A DNA stretch of 64,000 bases, taken from positions 276,752 through 340,751 of the forward strand of contig SNVD02008926.1 in NCBI GenBank assembly GCA_013180625.2. Reading direction: 5' to 3'. Made by a program: the position numbers and the translations under genes. This DNA is from Boswellia sacra. Lineage: Eukaryota > Streptophyta > Magnoliopsida > Sapindales > Burseraceae. The notes under the pieces are model-generated. The model was not told the DNA's origin. It made no database searches and saw nothing but the letters and a program-made list of their open reading frames with translations. Of the stretch, positions 33,226 to 43,159 are shown piece by piece (the first letter of the stretch is position 1; each line of letters begins with the position of its first letter).

Positions 33226-36004
33226 GATTGTGCAAGAGAACGGTAGTTATTTGTATGCCGGTGGGACGGGGAAGCCATTGATAATTCGTAGATGTGCTAC
33301 TTATAACGAGTTGGTTGACTGTATTAGTACTAAAATGGGTTGGGATCTTCGTAAGAAAAGAATGAGTTTAGAGGTTCAATTTGCTTGTAAGGGTGTTCTT
33401 CCAATGCCGATTCGTATTGAGACTGACGACGATGTTTCTTTTTTCATACAACATTGTTTAGAGAACCAACAATCATATACACCATTAGTTGTTAAAGTTG
33501 AAGATAGGGAGAAGCAAAGACAGAGGTCAGGGTCAGGATCTGATGCAATCCGTAGGCGAGAAGGATGTTCTCATCCCTCTTTCTTTCGTTCAGCAAGTGG
33601 GAGCAACCAATTAAGTGAGTCTACTCCTGTTTGTGGACAACCAGAATTGAATGACGATGTTGGCGTTGAGTTTGAGCAGTGTTCAGGGCATGCGGGGCAT
33701 GAGTCATTTGGGGTAGGGGTGTTATTTCAAAATGAAGAAGGAGTGCCTCCATCGATGCCATCGAGATTGGTACGTCATCTTGACAGCATTAGAGAGTTTG
33801 AGAGTCTAGGTAATATTGATGATGTTAATGATGACGATGGTGGCAATGAATATTGCGAAGATACTGACGATGGTGGTGATGATGTTCGTGTGCATGTTGA
33901 CGATGACAATAATGATTACACGGTTCATATTGAGAATGATGTTGAGGGATTGGATGATTTTGTTGTTGATGGGCACAATGTAGCCGGTTCACATTTCGAT
34001 AATGAGGGAGAACGGGAGATCTTGAATGATGTGAACCAGGATGAGCCGTTTACCGTGCCTTATCCAATTCACTCCACACCTACCGTGCCTCCTCCAATTC
34101 ACTCCACACCTACCGTGCCTCCTCCAATTCACTCCACACCTACTCGTCCAGTATATGGCCATCAGGAAGATCCGATGTCGAATAATGACAGCTCTCAGGC
34201 TAACACATTCAGGTGGATGCCGCCTATCGTCCATCCACCCTCCACAGATGGCGATGATGCCTCATCATTTGTAGTTGACGAGATTGAGGTTGGGGTTGGA
34301 CAGATGTTTAACAGCAAAACGGAGCTTCGAGAGAAGTTAGCGATGTTGGCATTAAGACGAAACTTTCAATTCAAGGTGAGGAACTCCAACGCCACAAGGT
34401 TTGAGGTTGTATGTCGTGCTGAATCTTGTAAATGGCGTTTACGTGCCATAAAGGTGGCCGATTCACATTTCTTCCAAGTGAAAACGTATAAGAACCACCA
34501 CACGTGCTCCGGAGCCGGACTTCACCCAGTTCACAAACAGGCAACTGCACATGTCATTGGCAAACATATTAAGAGCAAATTCGTTGAGGCATCGAGAATA
34601 TATCGTCCAAAGGATATTATGTCCGATGTTCAGGAGTCATTGGGTGTTAATATCACGTACAATAAGGCATGGAGGGCAAAGGAGGTAGCTTTGCAAGAAC
34701 TTCACGGATCTCATGATGAATCATTCACACTACTCCCTCAGTACATGTACATGATTGAGAAAGCAAACCCGGGGACCAAAACGTCGTTAGAAACTGACGA
34801 GGATAACCATTTCAGATACTTTTTCATGAGTATGGGGGCCTCGATTGCTGGATTTGCATCGTCAATTAGGCCAGTTATTGCAGTTGATGGTTCCTTTTTA
34901 AAAGGGAAATATAGGGGTACAATGTTTTTGGCTTCTTGTATGGATGGTAATAAACAAATATACCCCTTGGCATTTGGAATTGGGCATTCTGAAAATGATG
35001 ACTCCTGGAACTGGTTTATGAGACAGTTGCGTGATCATGTTATACAAAATGTCCGAGATCTTGTCTTCATTTCTGACCGTCATCGTAGTATTGAACGTGC
35101 TGTGGTTGCAGTTTTTCCTAATGCACTGCATGGATTGTGCACTCATCATCTCAAGGGTAACTTGAAGGCAACGTTCAAGGACAAGACTTTGTTGGAATTG
35201 TACTACCGCGCTGCAAGGACATATCATTGTGCTGATTTCAACTATCATATGCGACAAATTGAATCGCATATGCCAGCAGCAGCAACTTATCTTCGAGAGA
35301 TCGGAGTCGAGAAATGGGCACGTTCACAGTTTCATGGTCGGCGGTATAACATAATGACAACAAATATAGCTGAGTCGATGAACAGCTGTTTGCGACACCA
35401 TCGATTCCTCCCGGTGACGTTGTTAGCTGATTATTTTCGGGCCAACTTGCAGAAATGGTTCTATGAGCGTCGACAGCTATTTGCTAACTCAGAATCACAT
35501 CTCTCACCCTGGGCAAACAAGTTGATGGAGGAGCGTTTAAAAGAAGGAGATCGTATGAGGGTTAGTGGTATATCTCTTACTATGTATGAGGTTAGAGGCA
35601 ACGACCGTGTTTGCATAGTTGACATGCACGCGCGTACATGCACGTGCCGTGTGTTTGATCTTGACCAGCTTCCGTGTGCACATGTATTAGCGGTATGCAA
35701 ACGTATGAATCTCCTTACGTGCCATGATTACTGTGCCCATTGGTATACCACCGAAACATTGTTACATGCATATGCTCTCCCAGTAGTTCCTGTTGGAGTT
35801 AGTGAGGATTGGGTGGTTCCTGAGGAGGTTCGCAGTAGAGTGGTTCTCCCGCCAGTCATGAGGAGACCAGCCGGTCGTCCTCGGAGGAATCGAATCCCTT
35901 CTGTCGGTGAGTCTAGCTCCTCTCGATCTTGCGGGCGTTGTGGAAGTTCCGGGCACAATCATCAAACATGCCGAAACCCAGTTCTGCTGCATGACAGGGG
36001 ATGA
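33176..36004 (+). CDS. MURA-type MULE transposase
   Basis: A 942-aa uninterrupted transposase. Approximate residues: PB1-like N-terminal domain (1-110); acidic Asp-rich region (200-290); three PPIHSTPTV repeats (about 293-322); MuDR DNA-binding domain (374-444) with CRAESCKWRLRA and NHHTC; MULE DDE core with VDGSFLKG (D about 570), ISDRH (D about 632) and NIAESMN (E about 733); SWIM zinc finger CTCRVFDLDQLPCAHVLAVC (about 820-845); and a C-terminal CCHC knuckle, CGRCGSSGHNHQTC (about 918-933). All key residues are present, so it could be active. The start ATG at 33176 lies inside the left terminal repeat, so its promoter is repeated in the right terminus. It catalyses cut-and-paste movement of the element and of related MITEs. 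Confidence 0.95.
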   Translation: MQEMETLRILITYNGSWIVQENGSYLYAGGTGKPLIIRRCATYNELVDCISTKMGWDLRKKRMSLEVQFACKGVLPMPIRIETDDDVSFFIQHCLENQQSYTPLVVKVEDREKQRQRSGSGSDAIRRREGCSHPSFFRSASGSNQLSESTPVCGQPELNDDVGVEFEQCSGHAGHESFGVGVLFQNEEGVPPSMPSRLVRHLDSIREFESLGNIDDVNDDDGGNEYCEDTDDGGDDVRVHVDDDNNDYTVHIENDVEGLDDFVVDGHNVAGSHFDNEGEREILNDVNQDEPFTVPYPIHSTPTVPPPIHSTPTVPPPIHSTPTRPVYGHQEDPMSNNDSSQANTFRWMPPIVHPPSTDGDDASSFVVDEIEVGVGQMFNSKTELREKLAMLALRRNFQFKVRNSNATRFEVVCRAESCKWRLRAIKVADSHFFQVKTYKNHHTCSGAGLHPVHKQATAHVIGKHIKSKFVEASRIYRPKDIMSDVQESLGVNITYNKAWRAKEVALQELHGSHDESFTLLPQYMYMIEKANPGTKTSLETDEDNHFRYFFMSMGASIAGFASSIRPVIAVDGSFLKGKYRGTMFLASCMDGNKQIYPLAFGIGHSENDDSWNWFMRQLRDHVIQNVRDLVFISDRHRSIERAVVAVFPNALHGLCTHHLKGNLKATFKDKTLLELYYRAARTYHCADFNYHMRQIESHMPAAATYLREIGVEKWARSQFHGRRYNIMTTNIAESMNSCLRHHRFLPVTLLADYFRANLQKWFYERRQLFANSESHLSPWANKLMEERLKEGDRMRVSGISLTMYEVRGNDRVCIVDMHARTCTCRVFDLDQLPCAHVLAVCKRMNLLTCHDYCAHWYTTETLLHAYALPVVPVGVSEDWVVPEEVRSRVVLPPVMRRPAGRPRRNRIPSVGESSSSRSCGRCGSSGHNHQTCRNPVLLHDRG

Positions 36005-36234
36005 TGTATACCAAATGTGTAAACCAAATGTTGATGTTTGCAACATTGTCTCTTTTTTTTATAACAAATCCTAAGCTTTTGAAAATAATATATTTTGGGT
36101 GTTGGATTTTGTCACTGTAAAGCAGTATTATTGTATTAAACACATCTTTATGGGCGTTGTTGTTAAACTAAATAATCTTACCCGCCGCCCAACCGAAAAA
36201 TAATTTGGAATCTGATTCGAAATCTTTAAGAAAC

Positions 36235-36605
36235 AAGTGTTCTGTCCAATCGCTCGACGACACTCGACGGTTAAACTCGACGCTCGATCTACACGACACA
36301 CAACCCCTCGAAGCTCGATCATATTGAACACGAACACGCACGATGAACACGTCACACGAACACTCGAAGCCCGACCAACACGTCACACGAACACTCGAAG
36401 CGCGACCACCACGTCACACGAACACTCGAAGCGCGATCAACCGGTCAGACAAACACTCGAAGCGCGGTACACTTCGTCACACGAACACTTGAAGCTCGAG
36501 CACACGTCAGACAAACACTCGAAGAGCTACTAAACATGTCACACGACCACTCGACGCTCGAGCTCATGGCACACGAACACTCGAACCTCGAGTCTCGACC
36601 TCCTT
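36235..36605 (-). repeat. TCGA array R1, downstream of MURA
   Basis: Inverted relative to L1 (reads CACTCGA...). It includes about six units of roughly 30 bp built on CACGTCACACGAACACTCGA. The gene-proximal edge, reversed, reads CGTCGAGCGATTGGACAGAA, nearly the same as the edges of the other arrays. Confidence 0.85.
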
Positions 36606-36657
36606 AGGGTCTATAACGTAATTTGCCTCGTCTCAACCCTCGACCCGCGATGACTGA

Positions 36658-36663
36658 CACGTG
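36658..36663. promoter_or_regulatory. G-box in the presumed ULP gene promoter
   Basis: A perfect CACGTG palindrome lies about 190 bp before a likely 5' non-coding exon end (CATTCAG|GTACGG at 36848). It is the core bound by plant bZIP/bHLH factors. Function is inferred from position only. Confidence 0.35.
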
Positions 36664-37014
36664 GGAGCTCGAACTTTGGGGTTTAAAGTTCTCTCTACCG
36701 TCACTTCCCGCTTCACTGCCATTTACTCCTACAAACCGTTTCAACTCTCCAAACTCACAGTAACGCACAGACAACGGTTGGGACGCAAACAGACGCGCAG
36801 CGACAATCATCTCAACTCCCGGCGACAGCAGCACCGATCGGCATTCAGGTACGGCGTTTATTTACCGGCCATGCATGTTGTTTTCACTAGTTCAGTGGAT
36901 TTAGGGCTGTTTAATAATGTTTAGGCCGTTTATGTTTATATATGTGATTTGAAAATGTATTGTATGTGGTTGGTTTCGGCTGTCGTTGCCAGAAATTTAC
37001 AAACGAGTTTTGTT

Positions 37015-37190
37015 GTGGTCGTGACACTCGACACTCGTCAAACGAGTTTTGTCGAGTGTTGTCGAGATATGTCGAGTATTGCCGTGTCATGTCGTGCGTT
37101 GCCGAGACATGTCGAGTGTCATCGTGTTATGTCGAGTGTTGTCGTGTTATGTCGTGTTTAGTCGAGTTTTATCGAGCGTTTAGGCAGATT
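37015..37190 (+). repeat. TCGA array L2, upstream of the ULP gene
   Basis: A shorter array in the same orientation as L1, built on TGTCGAGTGTTGTCG and TGTCGTG. The gene-proximal edge reads TATCGAGCGTTTAGGCAGAT. It may lie in a 5' UTR intron of the ULP gene. Confidence 0.8.
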
Positions 37191-38639
37191 GCATGCTTTC
37201 TGGCTTTTTTTGGCTTTTTTTTTGCCTTTTTGTTTCATATTGAATAATGGACTTCTTTTTGACAATTTGAAGCAAATGGCTGGTGAATTTGGACTGTCCT
37301 TCATGCTTAAGACACCGGATACGGAACACTACCAGGCCGTGGTCACAAACATGGCAGGTTGGGACTGTATACAATGGATCCGGGCGAGCTTCAGTGCGAG
37401 GCAGAAGGAGATGTTTCGTGCAACATGTTTCGGATTTCTACTAGACATCCGTCAAGTCTCCTTTCCGTCTCAGTTGGTGCACCACGTGCTTCAGTGGGAG
37501 GTTAACACCGTGAGGTACGACCGGGAGATGTGGTTCCTTGTTGAAGGTAAAAAAATGGTTTTCATGTACAATGTTGTTACAAAGTCATAGTTTTGCACGT
37601 ATAATATTTTTAGTTATTTAACTGACATCCTCGTTGTCATCTTATGTAATTTTTTTTCCTTATTTCCAGGACGACTCATTCGTTTTTCTGCGCACGAGTT
37701 CGGTTTGATAACCGGCTTACGATTTGCTTCCACGGTGCCACCAATACCGACGATGTTGCATCCGTGCCGATTGTTGGATACATACTTCGATGGCATGGAC
37801 TTGGATCTCAACACTTTGTATGAAAATCTTAAGAAATTGAATGTGTCTCGTATGCCAGACGAGGATGTCGTGAAGCTAGGCGTTTACTACGTGCTTGAGC
37901 GTTTCTTCATGGCCCGAGATAGACGCCGACACGTGTCCAGGACATGGTTGAATTTTGTGGACAGACTGGATGAATTTAATACGTATCCATGGGGTTCGTT
38001 GTCCTACGAAAAGACATTGGGCTCGATGAAGAGGGCTTTGGTTGGGAGGTTAGAAAATTACAAGAGGCGAGCCCAAGCGAAGACGAGGCAGGTGGAGCGA
38101 TATAACTTGGAGGGGTGCCCGTACGCCTTTCAGGTACGTTCTGCTATCCATGAGTGTGACCGTGTTGATTTCTGTTTGATGTAATTTTAGTCCATGTCAC
38201 TAACTAACCTGTTCGATGTAATTAAGGTTTGGTTGTACGAGGCCGTGCCTTACTTTGGCACACATTTTGGTACAGTGCCACAGGATTGCGCGGCGAGGAT
38301 ACCACGGTTGTTGAAGTGGGAGACAGTTAAGACCCCATCCTAGAACGCTGCCTACACTGATATACTAAGGGTTAGGAGGCGGGTTAGTACGAATCCTGTG
38401 TTACATCGAATTGTCTTGTTTTTTGTTCAACCAAAAACTGATAACTGTTTCGCGTGATCTGATTATATGTTGACGCAGGCTAGGCCGCTCGTCGTTTTAG
38501 AGCCGTCCGTTGTGGAGCAGCAGACGGAGTGGTATGCACGGCTCAATGAAGTAGTTGGCATCCGTAGAGGTGCACATGTGGCTTGGGCAACAGCTGTGGA
38601 TGCTCCTTTACTGGCGGCGGAGAGCATTGAGCCACTTCC

Positions 38640-38945
38640 TGCTGAGGCGGCTGCAGCTCCACCTTCGGAGGGACCAGCAGCTCCACCTTCGGAGGGACCA
38701 GCAGCTCCACCTCCGAAGGGTCCAGCAGCTCCACCTCCGGAGGGTCCAGCAGTTCCACCTCCGGAGGGCCCATCAGGTCCACATCCAAAGGGTCCAGCAG
38801 GACCACCCCCTGAGGGACCGGGACCAGCAGCTCCACCTCCGGAGGGTCCATCAGCACCACCTCCGGAGGGTCCGCCAGCACCACCTCCGGAGGGACTGCC
38901 AGCTCCACCTCCGGAGGGACCGTCAGCTCCACCTCCTGAGCTCTC
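38640..38945 (+). repeat. Coding minisatellite, PPPEGP repeats
   Basis: About 11 imperfect units of 24-27 bp (CCAGCAGCTCCACCTCCGGA type) in exon 4 of the ULP-like gene. The frame stays open throughout. Confidence 0.85.
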
Positions 38946-39668
38946 ATCCGCTTCACCTCCTGCTGGCATCAGTTCCCCTGTTGACCCGGATGTGGTTGCA
39001 GCAACAGACACGGACAGTCCTGACATGGACGTAGGGCCTGGCAGTCTACCGCTGGAGCCTTTAAGTCCACTGTCGGAGCCGTTCCATAGTTCTGGAGCTC
39101 CAGGAGCATCGACGACGGTGTCGGGTCGGCAGGTAAGAAATGCCAGTCGGCATTAATATTCTTGTACGTATACATTTGCTGCTCTGTTGGTTAATGAAGA
39201 CCCTTGTTACAATTCTCATGCAGGTGCCGCCGGTCCATGACGACTTCCAGCGCACAGTTTTGCGTGAACTTGCTCTGTTACGGGCGGAGAACAGAGAAAT
39301 GCGTGAGGAGATAGCTCGTCTCCGCGAGGCCGTTCTAGACCTCAGTGCGAACTTCGGAAACGATGACACGGTACTTTCCAATATTTACATACCGGATTTT
39401 GACCAGTTCCACACACGCTTAAGCTGATGGTTATGTTTGTCTGATTTCAGGATTCAGATGCTGATTCCGACGGAGGTCCGGGTGATGACGGTGATGGTCC
39501 GCCGCCCGCGAATCCTGATTTCGTTAACCGGAATGTTCCTGCAGCCGATGCTCCTCCGGCAGCCTTAGTTTCACGCCGGGGTCGCCGCCTCCTACCAGCA
39601 AAGCATAAGCGGAGCCTCTTTGTCAGTCCACCAGGTAGGAAGAGGTCGAGGGTTCAGCAGCATGAGGA

Positions 39669-39776
39669 AGTCGCAGACCAGCAGCAGCCACAGCCCTCGG
39701 AGGAAGCCGCAGACCAGCAGCAGCCACAGCCCTCGGAGGAAGCGGCAGACCAGCAGCAGCCACAGTCAGAGGCCCC
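39669..39776 (+). repeat. Three 36-bp coding repeats
   Basis: GCAGACCAGCAGCAGCCACA-type units in exon 6, encoding repeated ADQQQPQPSEEA. Confidence 0.85.
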
Positions 39777-41639
39777 TTTACAGTCCGAGGCGCCTATTGC
39801 TCAGTCGGAAGACAATCGATCTCAGTGGCCATCAGCAGATGTAGGAACTGGTCTCATTTTGTGCCCTCCGGTTCCACTTTTCGACCCACGTGCCCCGATA
39901 GCAGAAGTTGACATGAAGAGATTCCACGCGTGGCTGGCGGACGACACCAGAACAGATCGTGCTGAGTTGGCAGTCTTAAGCGTAGATCGTAAGTTCTTCA
40001 CGACGCTGATCAGCCCATCAGAATGGCTTGAAGCTGAGGTACTTTCATATCATCTCTGGCTGTCGAATATTGCTATATACAATTGGATTCCTTATTGATA
40101 GCAATTGTTGTTTTCAGCACATAGACAGCTACTTGTGGGTTCTACGGTGCAGAGCTCGCGCCATGACCGGACCTGGTGTACAGAGGTCTGCTTTCCTCGA
40201 CACCACCTTTTGGGTACGTAAATCTTAGACATCTTACATTAACAATTTGTCACTTGTAATTTATGATTCCTTCAATGCGCTAACTGAACTCATGAACTTG
40301 CAGTTGAAATTGAAGTCGTTGTGGGCGCTATACTCGGAAAGATTGGACGACATTACCTGGGCAAATGAGGAGGACATGGTCCAGTATGTCCTGGGACAGG
40401 TGCCCCTCGCTGGAACACCATGGGTCGACGTTGACAGGGTGAGAACATTTATATTCACTGAGTTAGCATGTGCCATCTTATTTAAAATGTTGTGATTCAT
40501 TTCCATTTCCATGTTGTCAATTCGTTTTCAGCTCTATCTCCCAGTTCACCTCACCGATGATCATTGGGTGGCAGCTGAGGTGCATTTGAATCGCCGTCAG
40601 ATTTCCATATACGACTCATCTATTGGGCATACTTCTACGGATATAGTCATGCAGACAGTCCGGTGCCTCGCTGAGCTACTACCGTGTATGGTGTCAATGG
40701 AGGTTTACGGTATTCCTGACTATCCCACAACCCCATTTGACATTATGGGAATCGAGGACGTGGAGCAGGTGCCACAGCAGGAGCCTGGGGGAGGGGCATG
40801 CGGCGTGTACTGTTTGAAGTACATCGAGTTCCTAGCGGGGGGCGTTCCACTGACCGAGATTAAGGCATTCCAGGACGATGAATGCCGGGAGAGAATGGCA
40901 TTACATCTTTGGCTCAGCCGCGATAACCCACAAGAGGCGGCCCCGCCCATCCTGGTGCCCTACGACATGAAGGCGCTCTTGCCTAGATATCTTGTGCCTC
41001 AGGCGCTGTTGCCTCAACCGGTAGTGCCTGCTGATGTTGCAGCTGCTGATGTTGCAGGCACTACCGCGACTGCTGATGATGTGTCAGGAGATGTTATGAC
41101 CACTATTGCCCATGACGACGTTGATTCAGTGGAGGTCAAGTAGCAGCCGAGCACGTTGGGACCATGAGATCACCTATTTTTTTGTATATATTATGTTTAG
41201 TTAAACAAAATTGTTTTTTTTTTTTTTGTTTTTGGACACTAACACATTATTGTATAGTACATGTTTTTTATAGTAGCACATGGTTACGATGTATAGTTGT
41301 ACGAAAACTTGTAAATACACAATATTCTATAGTGACATTATTTAATGGGCTAATCACACATACCTCCCCTGGGCTTTAGCTTAATTTCATTCATAAACAC
41401 TATTTACCATTTTCCATTATACGATACCCCTTACTTTTTTGAAATTACCCCTTCCGTCAGTTTTGCCGTTAATTGTATGAAAAAAAATGTAATGAATAAG
41501 GGAAAAAAAGTAAACCCATCTAATTAGTTCTGCTGACCAGTCTCACGGGAGCTGCTCATAGAACCCAAGTGCTCTTCGCTGCCTCCCCTGCACTGCGCAC
41601 GCTGATAGCAAGAGTTCAGTTGAGTTGAGTTGATGCAAA

Positions 41640-41708
41640 ATGAAGTTTAACATAGCAAACCCAACCACTGGTTGCCACAACAAGCTTGAGATCGATGACG
41701 ATCAGAAG
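41640..41708 (+). pseudogene. RPS6: Captured RPS6 exon-1 fragment
   Basis: Translates as MKFNIANPTTGCHNKLEIDDDQK, matching the start of plant 40S ribosomal protein S6. A TAG follows a few codons later. About 40 bp of GC-richer, 5'-UTR-like sequence precedes the ATG. Confidence 0.85.
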
Positions 41709-41867
41709 CCCGAGTCTTTTTAGATAGGAGGAGCTCCCAAGAATTTAGTACAGATGCTCTGGGGTCTACAATTCAAGGATTTGATTGAACTTAATCAAGT
41801 GAAGACACCAACTCCAAATTTTCTACCCACCATAAAATATGTAATCTTGTCTGCCACTTTTTTCAAT

Positions 41868-42545
41868 GTTCTGTTTGAAATTTGAAAATCTGCAAGAACC
41901 AAGTCATTTGGATATTTGTAGCTCAAGATATGGCCAAAACACCATTCGGCGCTCATGTGAATTGATTTTTCTTCCATATGTCAGTCCACCGACTTGCATG
42001 TGTATTATGTCGGCCTTTCGTTTCAAATTTGAATTTCTTCAAAGAATATGAAATGTGATCCATTGAATCATCTTTCCAATGCCACAAGAATCAAGTCATT
42101 TGGATATCTCTAGCTCAAGATATGGATAACACATCATTCGGTACTCATATGAGTTGATTTTTCTTCTCTGTGTCAGTCCACCAAATTGCATGTCAATTAT
42201 GTCGGCCTCCCATTTGAAATTTGAATTTCTTCTAAACATATAAAATGTGCCCCATTAAGTCCTTTTTTCAATGCCACAATAATCAAGTCATTTTTATATT
42301 TCTATCTCAAGATATGTCCGAAAGAGTATTCGGTGCTCATGTCAGTTGCTTCCATTTGTCTTTCAAATTGCATAATAATTTGGACAACCTTACACTTGAA
42401 ATTTGAATTTCTTTAAAACGTATGAAATGTTATAAATTGAGTCAACTTTCCAAAGGGTCAAGAATCACTTCATTTAGACATCTGTAGAAAAATATATGAC
42501 CAATTGATTGAACATTACTCATGTGACGCATTCCTTAAATCAAAC
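41868..42545. repeat. Diverged tandem repeat, about 190-bp unit, about 3.5 copies
   Basis: Landmarks such as AAGTCATTTGGATAT recur at about 41901, 42093, 42285 and, weakly, 42466. Each unit also has TTGAAATTTGAATTTCTT and CTCAAGATATG. No coding sense was seen. Confidence 0.8.
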
Positions 42546-42785
42546 CTTGTTCTTAAACTTTTGTGCCTTTAACATGTAGTATTCTCCTTTGACTTCAACA
42601 CTACTTTTGTGCCTTTAACATGTAGTATTCTCCTTTGGCTTCAACACTTCATTTTAATAAGCCCCATCTTGATTTTGCAATTATTTCAATAATCTTATTC
42701 TTGCGCATAAATATAATCTCAATGAATCAATGTGTATTGTTATCATCAAAATTATCATGTAGCCTTAGGGCTAACAATCTCCCCT

Positions 42786-43075
42786 TGCTTCAGAGGTTAT
42801 GGAAGGCGCAATGGAGAGCGAACGAGGAAATCTGTTCGTGGATGCATTGTTAATCAAGATCTGTCTGTATTGAACTTGGTTATAGTTAAGAAGGATGAGA
42901 ACGATCTACCTGGGTTGACAGACAGTGGAAACCCAAGGATGAGCGGTCCAAAGAGGGCATCCCAGATTAGGAAGCTTTTTAGCCTCTCAAAGGAGGATGA
43001 TGTTCGGAAGTATGTGAACACCTACCACACAACATTCACAACAATATCTAGCAAGAAAGTTAGGGGTACCGTATG
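42786..43075 (+). pseudogene. RPS6: Captured RPS6 internal fragment
   Basis: Frame reads [45 protein letters not shown], then [27 protein letters not shown], clear 40S ribosomal protein S6. It ends at TGA after an altered tail (SSKKVRGTV). The segment between residue about 24 and this part is replaced by unrelated DNA, and the C-terminal third of S6 is absent. It is not a working ribosomal protein. Confidence 0.9.
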
Positions 43076-43159
43076 ATGAAATGTAACAAACAGTGTTTCC
43101 GAATGAAATTAAGTCAAAACCTTGGGGGGGGGGGGGTCTTTGTGATAGTACATACATGT

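Larger units (their letters stand above)
37276..41143 (+). pseudogene. DUF1985/ULP1-like cysteine protease gene of the MULE, one premature stop
   Basis: Nine exons: 37276-37546, 37670-38133, 38227-38382, 38479-39132, 39224-39370, 39451-40038, 40118-40213, 40304-40438 and 40532-41143, all with GT-AG junctions in matching phase (about 1,040 codons). Exons 1-3 encode a DUF1985-type domain (FRATCFGFLLDIR, EMWFLVEG, EFGLITGLRF). Exon 4 is a proline-rich PPPEGP repeat, exon 5 a short coiled coil (LALLRAENREMREEIARLREAV), and exon 6 has three QQQPQPSEEAAD repeats. The last exons form a C48 (SUMO-protease-like) domain with H in DDHW, D in IYDSS, Q in QQEPGGGACGVY and catalytic C. The lesion is TAG at 38341-38343 in exon 3; everything downstream is open. 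A working allele may exist elsewhere in the genome. Confidence 0.85.
41347..43151. mobile_element. Nested Pack-MULE-like element carrying RPS6 pieces
   Basis: About 1.8 kb. The left end (41347-41421) and the reverse complement of the right end (43075-43151) align over about 75 bp, sharing CTTAATTTCATTC, an AAACACT run and a C-rich stretch followed by TATGTGTGAT/TTTGTGAT. It sits between the ULP gene and the right terminal repeat of the large MULE. The interior holds two pieces of a ribosomal protein S6 gene and an about 190-bp tandem repeat. A target duplication is not clear. Confidence 0.7.

Noticed and set aside
38463..39034. Minus-strand and alternate-frame glycine/histidine/leucine-rich open frames
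   Set aside because: They are frame shadows of the PPPEGP minisatellite in exon 4 of the ULP-like gene.
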